Notes under the pieces: model-generated | Databases searched by the model: none | The model's input: only the letters and a program-made list of their open reading frames with translations | What the model was told of the DNA's origin: nothing | In this document: piece by piece, positions 53,928-62,169 of the stretch | Layout: the number at the start of each line of letters is the position of its first letter | How positions within the stretch are numbered: the stretch's first letter is position 1 | Source of the DNA: Sphingobium sp. EM0848 | GTDB lineage: Bacteria; Pseudomonadota; Alphaproteobacteria; Sphingomonadales; Sphingomonadaceae | Reading direction: 5' to 3' | Length of the DNA stretch: 64,000 bases | NCBI RefSeq assembly: GCF_013375555.1 | Contig: NZ_JABXWB010000001.1 | Location: 1,116,001-1,180,000, forward strand | Position numbers and translations under genes: made by a program

Positions 53928-55363
53928 AGCCCGTCCACTCCCTTGAGCAGCGCGCGCATTTCCTCAGCGGGCGTCTGGACAGGCGGTGCGCTCTGCACCG
54001 GCTGCTTCGCCATCAGCAGCAGGAATTGCGGCGCCAGCGTATCTTCGAACATCCAGAGTTCACCATTGGGCGTGGGGACCAGCGCGGGCTGAAGCCGCGC
54101 CATGGCATCACGCGCCTGTCCTTCGTTGATCGAGCCGCCGCCCAGCACTTCATGACCGAGCTTCACCAGCCGCTCATAGGAAATGGCCGACATTTGCGAG
54201 GCGGCTACCGCGGCCAGCGCGATCATGCGGCGCCCATTTCCCGGAACTGAACCGGCTTCCCAGAGGATGCGGCGGAACAGCGCATGGGTCTGGCCGCTCA
54301 TTTCCTCCCAATCCTCAAGCGCTGATACCAGCCCCTGCTCGATGTCGGACAGGACCATGCGGTCGCGCCCGCCGGCCTCCGTCACGAGGGCCGCCGACAT
54401 GCCGAACAGCCGCGCATGATAGGGCGATCCCATCGCCGCGCCCGCCAGTACGTCCAGCGCATCGTCATCAATGGACAGCCGCCCATTATTGGCGCAGGCG
54501 AGCAGCAGCCGCTCCAGTTCCGGTTTGGGAATGGGTGCGACCCGTTGCGGCGCGAGGTGGCGGCGGAGCGAAGGATGAGCCGCGATCAGCCCGTCAATGT
54601 CGCCCGCAATGCCGACCAGCACGACCTGCACGGGCGAATGAATGTCGGTCAACAACTTCAGCAGCGTCGCCACTTCCTGCTTGGCCGTCTCCGATTGCAC
54701 CCGGTCATATTCGTCGATGATGAGGATGGACCGTTCGCGCACCTCCTCCACCAGCAGGGCGGAGAGGCGGGAAACGTCCAGCGGCTCGCCCATCATCTTG
54801 CGCACGCGCTCCTGCCCGGAACTGCTCATCGGCAATTCGGTCAGGAAGGGGCGGAAGAGGGAGTCGAAATCCGCTTCGCCATTGGCCGAGGCATAGAGGG
54901 CAATGCAGCCCGCTTCATCGGCCAGATCGCCGAACACGCGGGCGAGCGATGTCTTGCCCGATCCACGCGTGCCGAAGATCACGGCATGCTTGCGCTGGAC
55001 GACGATGGCCTCGACCAGCTTTTCCAACTCGCTGTTGCGACCGGCCAGCCCATGGCGATCCGTCACCGGCATGGCGGTGTTGAACGCAGCATAGATGCTG
55101 TCGCGACGCAGGCTGATCGGCTTGATCGGCGCAGCCATTGCGCTCATCGAAAGGGGACGGTGGCCGGGCTCCTCCAACTCCGCCGTCGCCGCCTCCTGCC
55201 GGAATCCAGGCAGTGCAGGCACGTCCAGATGCAGCGGCACATCCTCTGGAATGACGCGTTCGTTACGCTTTTCGGCGGTGCGCGTCAGCGACAGAAATCG
55301 GTCGAAAATACCGGATTTCTGGCCGGAGCGTTGTTGCGCGCAGCCTTGATCGAGTGTCGTCAA
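53924..55363 (-). CDS. AAA-type ATPase of the exopolysaccharide operon
   Basis: This 479-residue protein has an intact Walker A (GTRGSGKTS, 131-139) and Walker B (ILIIDEYD, 213-220), an arginine-rich sensor area (HPSLRRHLAPQRV) and a C-terminal helical domain. The first 85 residues are low-complexity and probably disordered. It most resembles ORC/Cdc6- or ExeA-like AAA ATPases by eye. No signal or membrane segment was seen, so it is cytoplasmic. It lies between the Wza and chain-length genes with 4-base overlaps on both sides. Function in export is unknown; it could energise or regulate chain growth. Confidence 0.82.
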   Translation of the reverse strand: MTTLDQGCAQQRSGQKSGIFDRFLSLTRTAEKRNERVIPEDVPLHLDVPALPGFRQEAATAELEEPGHRPLSMSAMAAPIKPISLRRDSIYAAFNTAMPVTDRHGLAGRNSELEKLVEAIVVQRKHAVIFGTRGSGKTSLARVFGDLADEAGCIALYASANGEADFDSLFRPFLTELPMSSSGQERVRKMMGEPLDVSRLSALLVEEVRERSILIIDEYDRVQSETAKQEVATLLKLLTDIHSPVQVVLVGIAGDIDGLIAAHPSLRRHLAPQRVAPIPKPELERLLLACANNGRLSIDDDALDVLAGAAMGSPYHARLFGMSAALVTEAGGRDRMVLSDIEQGLVSALEDWEEMSGQTHALFRRILWEAGSVPGNGRRMIALAAVAASQMSAISYERLVKLGHEVLGGGSINEGQARDAMARLQPALVPTPNGELWMFEDTLAPQFLLLMAKQPVQSAPPVQTPAEEMRALLKGVDGL

Positions 55364-56169
55364 AACAGCTTCTCCCGGATGATGAGGATATCTTCAGGCT
55401 TCACCGGATCATCCAGATTGGCCTGTACTTCCTTCCCCTCCCGCCGGACTTTTATGCGTTTCGTTGAACCTGCCAGCGTCGGCCCGCCCGCCAGCGCCAA
55501 TGCCTGGCGGAAACTCTGCCCCGGTACATAGGAAAAGGCGCCGGGCTGCTGGACCTGACCGTAGACATAGATTTTCTCGGCAGGCGGCACGAACAGCGTG
55601 TCGCCCGCCTTCAGCGGCCGCATTGCAGCCCCGGCCATGTCGGCAAGGGAAATGCGCATCGGCCCGCTGCCGTCGGCGGGCGTCAAAATGACCGCATTGG
55701 CGCCATCCTTGGTCGACCCGCCTGCCTTCGCCAGCATCGATGCGACGGTATAGTCGCGGTCGAGCGGATAATTGCCCGCCTGCGGCACATTGCCGAGCAC
55801 GGTGACGAAGCGGCTGACATAATTGCTCACCTCGACACTGACCGAGGGGCTGGTGAGATAGCCGCCCTTCGCATAGCCCGCCGCAATATCCTGGGCGAGT
55901 TGAGAGGTCGTCTTACCCCTGGCCGACACGGGGCCGACCAGCGCAAGGGCGACGGTGCCGTCCTCCTTGATGCGGGTCGTGGTCGACAGGTCGGGTTGGC
56001 CGAAGACGGAAATCTTCACCTCATCGTCAGGACCAAGCTGATAGCCCGGATTCGTCGCCTGCGGGGCAGTCGTCGCTGCGTTTCCGGTGGCAGTCTGTGC
56101 AGTTGCAGTCAGTGGTCCTGCAATGATGAGCAGGGTGGAAACGGTCTTGAGGAGAGTATCGGCCTTCAC
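55360..56169 (-). CDS. Wza-type polysaccharide export protein
   Basis: This 269-residue protein has a signal peptide (cut near ATAQ), a Poly_export domain (GYQLGPDDEVKISVFGQPDL) and two SLBB domains (VTVLGNVPQAGNYPLD and IYVYGQVQQPGAFSY). It lacks a lipobox Cys, unlike Wza of Escherichia coli. It forms the outer-membrane export channel or its periplasmic part. It is shorter than Wza and lacks the C-terminal helix that crosses the membrane, so the barrel protein encoded before it may complete the exit. Confidence 0.92.
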   Translation of the reverse strand: MKADTLLKTVSTLLIIAGPLTATAQTATGNAATTAPQATNPGYQLGPDDEVKISVFGQPDLSTTTRIKEDGTVALALVGPVSARGKTTSQLAQDIAAGYAKGGYLTSPSVSVEVSNYVSRFVTVLGNVPQAGNYPLDRDYTVASMLAKAGGSTKDGANAVILTPADGSGPMRISLADMAGAAMRPLKAGDTLFVPPAEKIYVYGQVQQPGAFSYVPGQSFRQALALAGGPTLAGSTKRIKVRREGKEVQANLDDPVKPEDILIIREKLF

Positions 56170-56196
56170 AGCGCAAAGCTCCCAATATTTAGAGGA

Positions 56197-57480
56197 TCAG
56201 AAATGCAGAGCTGCGCCCAGCGTCACTTGCGTTCCGCTATAGTTGGAGACGCTGGTATCGGTTCTGCGGATATAATACTGGGCATCGAGCGTAAGATCGA
56301 AACGGTCCGAAAGTTTCCGGGTCAGTATCCCGCCGAAGCGACGATTACGATCGGCCGTGATCGAATAGGGACGAAGCGCGGCGTCCTGACGGAACTTGCG
56401 CCGATCCCACTCCGCATAGAGCCCTGCGGAGGTCAGTTCGGAGATCGAGAATTCGCCCTGCACCCGGTAAGTCGTGTCGATGGCGAAACCGCTGGCGATC
56501 AGGCTGTCGTTGATGATCGCCCGCTCCGTCGTTGCGGTCAACTTCAGGCGCGGAATGGCGGTGGTGGACAGGCTGACTTTCCAGCCCAGACCGCTATAGT
56601 CACCAACCGCCGCGCTGTCGCTGCTCACGTCCAGCCAGCGTACATCCGCGTCGATCTGCGTGATCGGGCTGACATTGCGCTGGAAACGCAGGCCGTAGCT
56701 GTTGATCCGGTTCTCGATCCCCAGCGTGTCGCGTTTGCTGTTCACCCGTTCGTAATAAGCGGTCAGCGTGCCAAGGCTCGGCTTGTTGTAACCGATCCCG
56801 CCCATGAACGTGTTGCTGGTCTGGTCGGCATAGTCGAACTGGCTGGCGTTGCGCGTCGTATCACGTGCATAGCTCGCCACCGGGAAGAAACCCGGCCTTT
56901 CGCAGGTGAAATCCGCGCCGATGGTCGAGAATTTCTGGAGGTTCTCGGTCGCCGAATTGATGTCGCCATAATCGGCCCGTTGCTGGCGATAGGCCGCATG
57001 CGGCGTCACCAGGCAAGTCGCGCCGAAGCGGATATTCGCCTTCGCTTCCGAATCCAGCCGCAACTTGCTGCGCTGGCCTTCGGAAATGAAGCGATCATAG
57101 CCGATCTTGCCGCGCAAAAGGACGTCGTGCCGCCCGATCGGCATGCCATAGGTGGCTTCCAGAGAGGGCGTGACAATCAGGTCGTCTGTCGGATTTTCCA
57201 CCCGATCGTCGACGCGATAGACATTGTCGTCATAAAGAAGATCCAGCCCGGCGGTCAGGTTCAGACCATATTCCTTAAGACGCTTCTCTTCGGTCTGGTC
57301 CTTCGGGCGCTTTTCTACAGTTGACGCGTCGTCTTCCTGCGCGTGCAGCACAGAAGGAAATGCCGTCATCACCGTCGCTCCACTGAAAGCGGCGACCATG
57401 AAAATACGTGACCACAGATATTTCTGCTCACAGGGCGCGTATGAACGGCCCCGCAAACGCGGACTATTATCTCTATACAA
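56197..57480 (-). CDS. Outer-membrane beta-barrel protein (EpsL/BBP2-like)
   Basis: This protein of up to 427 residues has a signal peptide (IFMVAAFSGATVMTAFPSV, cut near LHAQ) and repeated amphipathic strands such as LNLTAGLDLLYDDNVYR and the C-terminal GTQVTLGAALHF, ending with Phe. It is the first gene of the operon and likely the outer-membrane partner of Wza. The start is uncertain: TTG 57480 gives a long n-region with AAGGG 11 bases upstream, and ATG 57399 gives a tidy signal but no ribosome site. The 57481-57672 gap holds the operon promoter and a terminator for the gene upstream. Confidence 0.85.
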   Translation of the reverse strand: MYRDNSPRLRGRSYAPCEQKYLWSRIFMVAAFSGATVMTAFPSVLHAQEDDASTVEKRPKDQTEEKRLKEYGLNLTAGLDLLYDDNVYRVDDRVENPTDDLIVTPSLEATYGMPIGRHDVLLRGKIGYDRFISEGQRSKLRLDSEAKANIRFGATCLVTPHAAYRQQRADYGDINSATENLQKFSTIGADFTCERPGFFPVASYARDTTRNASQFDYADQTSNTFMGGIGYNKPSLGTLTAYYERVNSKRDTLGIENRINSYGLRFQRNVSPITQIDADVRWLDVSSDSAAVGDYSGLGWKVSLSTTAIPRLKLTATTERAIINDSLIASGFAIDTTYRVQGEFSISELTSAGLYAEWDRRKFRQDAALRPYSITADRNRRFGGILTRKLSDRFDLTLDAQYYIRRTDTSVSNYSGTQVTLGAALHF

Positions 57481-57583
57481 TCTTATCGACCCTTATTGCA
57501 TTGCAGCAATATTGGTCATGCTAGAGGGATTTCTGCGTAACGCCACCGCCTGAAAAGCAGTTTGTCGTGCCAAAACAACGGCT

Positions 57584-57597
57584 CGGTTCATCGCAAA
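57584..57597. repeat. 14-base direct repeat, copy 1
   Basis: CGGTTCATCGCAAA occurs here and again at 58043-58056. The copies bracket the small membrane-protein gene at 57673-57873. This one lies in the exopolysaccharide operon upstream region. Confidence 0.6.
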
Positions 57598-57598
57598 G

Positions 57599-57630
57599 AG
57601 GGCGCGCCGGACCCATGCCCGACGCGCCCT
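57599..57630 (-). terminator. Terminator after the small membrane-protein gene at 57673
   Basis: AGGGCGCG (57599-57606) pairs with CGCGCCCT (57623-57630), with an inner CGG/CCG. Reading the minus strand, CTCTTTG follows the stem, as expected for termination of the 57873-57673 transcript. Confidence 0.6.
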
Positions 57631-57672
57631 GAGGCTGTTAATGTGGGAGAAAGCTAAATGAAGGAGGTCTGG

Positions 57673-57873
57673 TCAGATCACCAGCCAGGCAATGGCGGCC
57701 ACCGCACCGACGAAAGCAAGGATGCCGGCCCAGCGCGACAGCAACTGCACCCCTTTTTCGGCGCGGTCGGCAAAAGTCACGGCATCGGCGCGCGCCGGAA
57801 CATTCCGGCGGGCTTCCATCTTTTCATTCAATGAAGGTTGCGCCACCGCAACGCCCGCAAAATCTTCCGCCAC
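57673..57873 (-). CDS. Small single-span membrane protein, paralogue 1
   Basis: This 66-residue protein has a polar N-terminal half and one C-terminal transmembrane helix (AGILAFVGAVAAIAWLVI). The segment AEKGVQLLSRWAG before the helix and the W-L-V-I end match the protein at 59802-60032 with the same spacing, so the two are paralogues. The start is GTG 57873, with GGTGGG about 9 bases upstream. It lies between the exopolysaccharide operon and the priming transferase, same strand as both. Function is unknown; a role with the membrane-bound assembly machine is suggested only by position. Confidence 0.7.
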   Translation of the reverse strand: MAEDFAGVAVAQPSLNEKMEARRNVPARADAVTFADRAEKGVQLLSRWAGILAFVGAVAAIAWLVI

Positions 57874-57962
57874 GTTGATATTCCCACCGCCCGATTGCTG
57901 ATGGCCTTAATATCCGATTTTGCGGTTAACAAATAGTTGTGGGGAAGGGCGGGATGACATCA

Positions 57963-57997
57963 ATTCGTCGCATATGACAGTGTTTGAGGCGACGAAT
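57963..57997. repeat. Inverted repeat downstream of priming transferase
   Basis: ATTCGTCGC (57963-57971) and GCGACGAAT (57989-57997) form a perfect 9-bp dyad with a 17-base loop. There is no T-run, so it could be an operator for the 57873 gene or a processing hairpin. Confidence 0.5.
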
Positions 57998-58023
57998 CCT
58001 GATGTGAGATAATATTTTCCCGT

Positions 58024-58056
58024 GATGAACCGTTAACTGTCACGGTTCATCGCAAA
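58024..58056. repeat. Inverted repeat plus copy 2 of the 14-base repeat
   Basis: GATGAACCGT (58024-58033) and ACGGTTCATC (58042-58051) form a perfect 10-bp dyad around 8 bases. Its right arm is part of CGGTTCATCGCAAA (58043-58056), the same 14 bases as at 57584. It lies between the priming transferase stop and the small membrane gene. Confidence 0.55.
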
Positions 58057-58128
58057 ATTGCGGTTCCGTAACTTCTCGACCGGAACCTTTTTTCCTCCTG
58101 CGTGTAGCCGCGCCTTTTTCGAGTCGCC

Positions 58129-59520
58129 TCAATAGGCATTCTTGTGCACCAGGACATTGACGGTCCCCAGCAGGATCGCGAGGTCGCGCGTCAGGCTCCA
58201 ACCATGCAGATATTCCAGGTCCGCTTCCACCCGGTTCAATATGTCGCGCCGGGTTTCCGTGGCGCCGCGGAAGCCGCGGATTTGCGCTAGGCCGGTGATG
58301 CCGGGCTTCAGCGCGTGGCGGTGCCAATATTGGCGGTCGACCTGCCAGAAGAGTTGCTCTTCCGCCGTCGATCCCAGCGCATGGGGACGAGGGCCGACCA
58401 GGCTCATCTCACCCAGCAGCACATTGATGAGTTGCGGCAGTTCATCGATGCTGGTCTTGCGGATGAATGCGCCGACCCGCGTGATCCGGTTATCGTCCCG
58501 CTGGGTGGAGGTCGCACCAGCGGCATCGCATTGTTCGACCCGCATGCTGCGGAATTTCAGGATATGGAACAGCATGTTACCGCGCCCGATGCGTTCCTGT
58601 CGGAAGAAGACCGGACCCGGCGAGTCCAGCTTGATGAGAATTGCGATGACCGCCATCAGCGGCGCCAGCACGATCAGCACAGGTACAGTCAGAGCGATAT
58701 CCAGCAGCCGCTTTTTCGCCCGGTTAGCAAGGTTCAGCGGCCCGCGCGATACCACCAGCGTGGGCGTACCGCGATAGGCGCGCACCGCCAGCGGCGCCAT
58801 CGGGTCCAGTTCAGGCACGATGATCTCGCCAAGGATATTCCCGCCCTTCAGCATCTGCGCCCAATCGGCCTTGCGTTCCGCAGGGCAGGAGATCACGACG
58901 CGATCATAGTCGCGCAGCAATGTGCCGAGACGGTGCAGCATATAGGGATCATCAAGATCGGCGCGCAGCCCGATCGCGCCGGCATCGACCAGCACCATGC
59001 CGCTTACATCTTCGGGAATGATGCCGTGATCGATGATCAGCAATTGGGCGAAGAGCCCGTCGGCAAAGTTGCGGCGGACGGCCTGCACGATCATCAGACG
59101 TTGCAGCACGATCAGCATCCCGCTGCACAAAATACCCATTGAAACGCCCAGCCGGGACAGTTCCCCCGTCGCCTTCAGGGAGAAGACGACCAGCAGGAAG
59201 ATCAGCAGCGTCCCTGCAAAAGCCATGGTCGCTGCGCGGCAGGATTGCGTCATGCGCGTCAGGCAATGCGGATTATAGGCCTGGTTGTGGAACGCCAGCA
59301 CGCCATAGACGATCAGCCCCCCGGCCAGGGGTTGCCATTGTCCGTCCGAAAGCCAGGGAATGCCGGCTACGCGCAAACCCAGCGCAAAACCCGTGGTCAG
59401 CGCCGCCATATCAGCCACCAGCAGCAACAGACACAGCCAAAGCCTTGCATTCCGCTGTCCGGCGGCTGTTGCGGGCTGGCGACTGGGAACACCTTCGATC
59501 GCCAGATCAATTTTCGACAT
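58129..59520 (-). CDS. Undecaprenyl-phosphate sugar phosphotransferase (priming glycosyltransferase)
   Basis: This 463-residue membrane enzyme starts polysaccharide repeats by moving a hexose-1-phosphate to undecaprenyl phosphate. It has four N-terminal helices, a middle cytoplasmic domain, a fifth helix (ALTVPVLIVLAPLMAVIAIL), and a catalytic domain with DSPGPVFFRQERIGRGN, LKFRSM, SIDELPQLINVL and SLVGPRPHAL. This is the WbaP/EpsE/GumD layout. ATG 59520 has AAGGG 8 bases upstream. It is transcribed apart from the main operon and flanked by two small paralogous membrane proteins. Confidence 0.95.
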   Translation of the reverse strand: MSKIDLAIEGVPSRQPATAAGQRNARLWLCLLLLVADMAALTTGFALGLRVAGIPWLSDGQWQPLAGGLIVYGVLAFHNQAYNPHCLTRMTQSCRAATMAFAGTLLIFLLVVFSLKATGELSRLGVSMGILCSGMLIVLQRLMIVQAVRRNFADGLFAQLLIIDHGIIPEDVSGMVLVDAGAIGLRADLDDPYMLHRLGTLLRDYDRVVISCPAERKADWAQMLKGGNILGEIIVPELDPMAPLAVRAYRGTPTLVVSRGPLNLANRAKKRLLDIALTVPVLIVLAPLMAVIAILIKLDSPGPVFFRQERIGRGNMLFHILKFRSMRVEQCDAAGATSTQRDDNRITRVGAFIRKTSIDELPQLINVLLGEMSLVGPRPHALGSTAEEQLFWQVDRQYWHRHALKPGITGLAQIRGFRGATETRRDILNRVEADLEYLHGWSLTRDLAILLGTVNVLVHKNAY

Positions 59521-59801
59521 CTGCAACCCTTTTTATGTCATGACGTCAAACGGACCACCGCCGGGAGGCAGTGTGTAAGCATCAGACATCCGCTGCGTTT
59601 TGATTTATGTTGCGCAGCAGCAGGGCATAAATGCGGAGGGCTGACAATCGGGCGTGGGATGCTCGGACCCGCTTTTCCGATGATCCGTTTGCTCTGAATG
59701 ACGCTCTGCCCTGTATTTGCGGTGACCTGATCGGGTCTTGCTTCCGGTTGCGGGATGTTTTGAGCCTGCCTGAGAGCGCTTTTTCCGAATCGCCAATCGG
59801 A

Positions 59802-60032
59802 TCAGTGGATTATCCACCAGCCCAACAGACATAGTGTCAGGATCAACGTCACTGGACCGGCCCAGCGCGACAGGCGTTGGATGATCGTCTCGGCCTTCTC
59901 TTGCGGAAATTGCCATGACCGCCGGATCGTTTTCCCCATAACCGGGTCGCGATTCAGCGGGTCGTGCTGCGGGGAGGGTGGAGCCGCAGAAACGGGGCTC
60001 TTGTCAGGATGTTGCGGAGAAAGGTCCACCAT
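59802..60032 (-). CDS. Small single-span membrane protein, paralogue 2
   Basis: This 76-residue protein has a Pro/Ser-rich N-terminus and a C-terminal transmembrane helix (PVTLILTLCLLGWWIIH). AETIIQRLSRWAG before the helix matches AEKGVQLLSRWAG of the 57673 gene, and the Trp falls at the same place after it. It lies upstream of the priming transferase on the same strand. A shorter start at 59939 is possible. The 281-base gap 59521-59801 holds the transferase promoter area, with overlapping dyads TGACGTCA and GTCATGAC near 59535-59545, but no gene. Confidence 0.65.
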   Translation of the reverse strand: MVDLSPQHPDKSPVSAAPPSPQHDPLNRDPVMGKTIRRSWQFPQEKAETIIQRLSRWAGPVTLILTLCLLGWWIIH

Positions 60033-60184
60033 TTGCGCAGCCCCATTCGACCTGCCGTCAGAATAGCTCCGCTGGCCGAAAAGGGAAACATATTTGGGGA
60101 ACTTTTTTAGGGGAGCCGCTCACTTGAGCGCCGTCCATGACTGCCCCCTTGGATGAAATCGAATGCATGCCTATTCTGCCCGTC

Positions 60185-60664
60185 ATGAAACAGGAACGGC
60201 AGATTGACGCGATCGACCGCAGAATCATCGCAGCGTTGCAAGAGGATGCCACGCTCAGCCATGCTGATCTGGCGGAACGGGTAGGGGCGTCCAGCGCGTC
60301 CTGCTGGCGGCGTATCAAGGCGCTGGAAGGCGCAGGCATTCTGGCCGGGACAGTGCGGCTGGTGGACCCGGAAAAGATCGGATTGGGCGTCAATGTCCTC
60401 TGCAACATTCGCATGCGCAGCCATGCGCAGGAAGCGCGTCGCGCCTTTGAACAATTTGTCGATGGCCGGCCGGAGATCGTCGAATGTTTCTCCATGTCGG
60501 GGGAGTGGGATTATTTGCTGCGCATCGTGGTCGCGGACGTGGCGGACTATAACCGCTTCCTGATGATGACGCTGTTGGGGCATCCCTCTGTCGCGGGTGC
60601 CGCGTCACACTTTGCACTGTCGATGACGAAATTCACGACAGCATTGCCGGTCGGCCTATCCTGA
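60185..60664 (+). CDS. Lrp/AsnC family transcriptional regulator
   Basis: This regulator (about 159 residues from this start) has an N-terminal helix-turn-helix (IDAIDRRIIAALQEDATLSH, then VGASSASCWRRIKALEGAGI) and a C-terminal RAM ligand-binding domain (VECFSMSGEWDYLLRIVVAD). The family senses amino acids and binds DNA as octamers. Starts at 60137, 60167 and 60185 are possible; none has a good ribosome site, and 60185 gives the usual family length. The neighbours do not suggest a specific target. Confidence 0.9.
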   Translation: MKQERQIDAIDRRIIAALQEDATLSHADLAERVGASSASCWRRIKALEGAGILAGTVRLVDPEKIGLGVNVLCNIRMRSHAQEARRAFEQFVDGRPEIVECFSMSGEWDYLLRIVVADVADYNRFLMMTLLGHPSVAGAASHFALSMTKFTTALPVGLS

Positions 60665-60744
60665 AAGCAGGCCTGTCTGTCGGAATGCGCTAGCGCTGGG
60701 TGCCGAAATGGCACCGGGCGTTTTTCGTGTCTGTTTAGAAGATT

Positions 60745-60820
<76 letters not shown>

Positions 60821-60856
60821 ACACGGCTTTCGGCTGATGCCGTCGGCTAGAAGATT

Positions 60857-60932
<76 letters not shown>

Positions 60933-61056
60933 ACACCCGCTTTCGGCTAGTCCCGGTTGGGCCGTCGCCTTGGCGTGGGCGGGCTGTTAGCAGCCGTGTC
61001 GGACTTTGCAAACAGTAAATCGCCTGTCGGTGCAAATTTTTGTGAACGGGTCCGAT

Positions 61057-62169
61057 TCAACCCCAGCTTCCGGGCCGGCTGCGCTGCCGCCCCGACCGTT
61101 CGATCGCCATGATGATGCCGACACACAACATGACGGTCAGCATCGATGATCCGCCATAGGACATGAAGGGCAGGGGAATGCCGACCACCGGCGCCAGCCC
61201 CATGACCATCATCAGGTTGATCGCGACATAGAAGAAGATCGTCGTGGTCAGCCCTGCCGCCACCAGCCGCGCATATTTATCCTGGCTGCGCATCGACACG
61301 CCGATCCCCCAACGGAACAGCAGCATGAAGGCGCCGATCAGCAGCACGCCGCCCAACAGCCCCCATTCCTCCGCCATGGTGGCGAAGACGAAATCGGTAT
61401 GGCCCTCGGGCAGATAGTCGAGATGGCTCTGCGTACCCTTCAGGAACCCCTTGCCGAAGATGCCACCCGAACCGATGGCGATCTTCGACTGGCTGATATG
61501 ATAGCCCGCGCCCAAGGGATCGCTTTCGGGATCCATGAAGATCAGCACGCGGTTCTTCTGATAATCGTGCAGGAAGCTGAAGGCGATCGGCACGATGGCG
61601 GCGAAGGCCAGCCCCGATCCCACGAAAAGCCGCAAAGGCAGCCCGGCAAGGAACATCACCGTCACCCCACCCGCCGCGATCATCGTCGCGGTGCCGAGAT
61701 CGGGCTGCACCAGCACCAGCATGAAGGGCACGCCGATCAGCACCAATGCAGGCCAGATGGCGTTCCAGCGCCGGATTTCCCCCACCGGCAACAGCGCATA
61801 GAAGCGCGCGACGGCAAGCACGATGATCGGCTTCATGAATTCAGATGGCTGGAGCTGCATGAAGCCAAGATTGATCCAGCGCTGGCTGCCACCCGCGACG
61901 CCGCCGATGAGTTCGACCATCAGCAGCGACACCAGCACGGTGCCATAGGCCGGAAAGGCAAAGCGCGCGAAGAACTCCAGCCTGATCCGGCTCAACACCA
62001 ACGCCATGCAGGCAAAGATGATGAAGCGGACCCCCTGGTTGATTGCCCAAGGCGTGATGCTGCCGCCCGCTGCGCTGTAAAGCACCAGCGTGCCGAAACC
62101 GGCTATGGCCAGCAAAATGCCGAGCACCCGCCAGGGAAATTGGGTCAAAGGTTCAGGGACGATGCTCAT
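61057..62169 (-). CDS. rodA: Peptidoglycan glycosyltransferase RodA (SEDS)
   Basis: This 370-residue inner-membrane enzyme polymerises glycan strands for cell elongation with PBP2. It has ten hydrophobic helices and the SEDS hallmarks: GGSQRWINLGFMQLQPSE, LVQPDLGTA (the catalytic Asp loop), and EGHTDFVFATMAEEWG. The C-terminal GIPLPFMSYGGSS is present. It overlaps the end of mrdA by 4 bases, the standard mrdA-rodA operon order. Confidence 0.97.
   Translation of the reverse strand: MSIVPEPLTQFPWRVLGILLAIAGFGTLVLYSAAGGSITPWAINQGVRFIIFACMALVLSRIRLEFFARFAFPAYGTVLVSLLMVELIGGVAGGSQRWINLGFMQLQPSEFMKPIIVLAVARFYALLPVGEIRRWNAIWPALVLIGVPFMLVLVQPDLGTATMIAAGGVTVMFLAGLPLRLFVGSGLAFAAIVPIAFSFLHDYQKNRVLIFMDPESDPLGAGYHISQSKIAIGSGGIFGKGFLKGTQSHLDYLPEGHTDFVFATMAEEWGLLGGVLLIGAFMLLFRWGIGVSMRSQDKYARLVAAGLTTTIFFYVAINLMMVMGLAPVVGIPLPFMSYGGSSMLTVMLCVGIIMAIERSGRQRSRPGSWG

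Noticed and set aside
57549..57575. Sigma-54-like element (TGGCACG ... TGC) before the exopolysaccharide operon
   Set aside because: On the minus strand the GG-to-GC spacing is one base too long, and sigma-54 promoters tolerate almost no spacing change.
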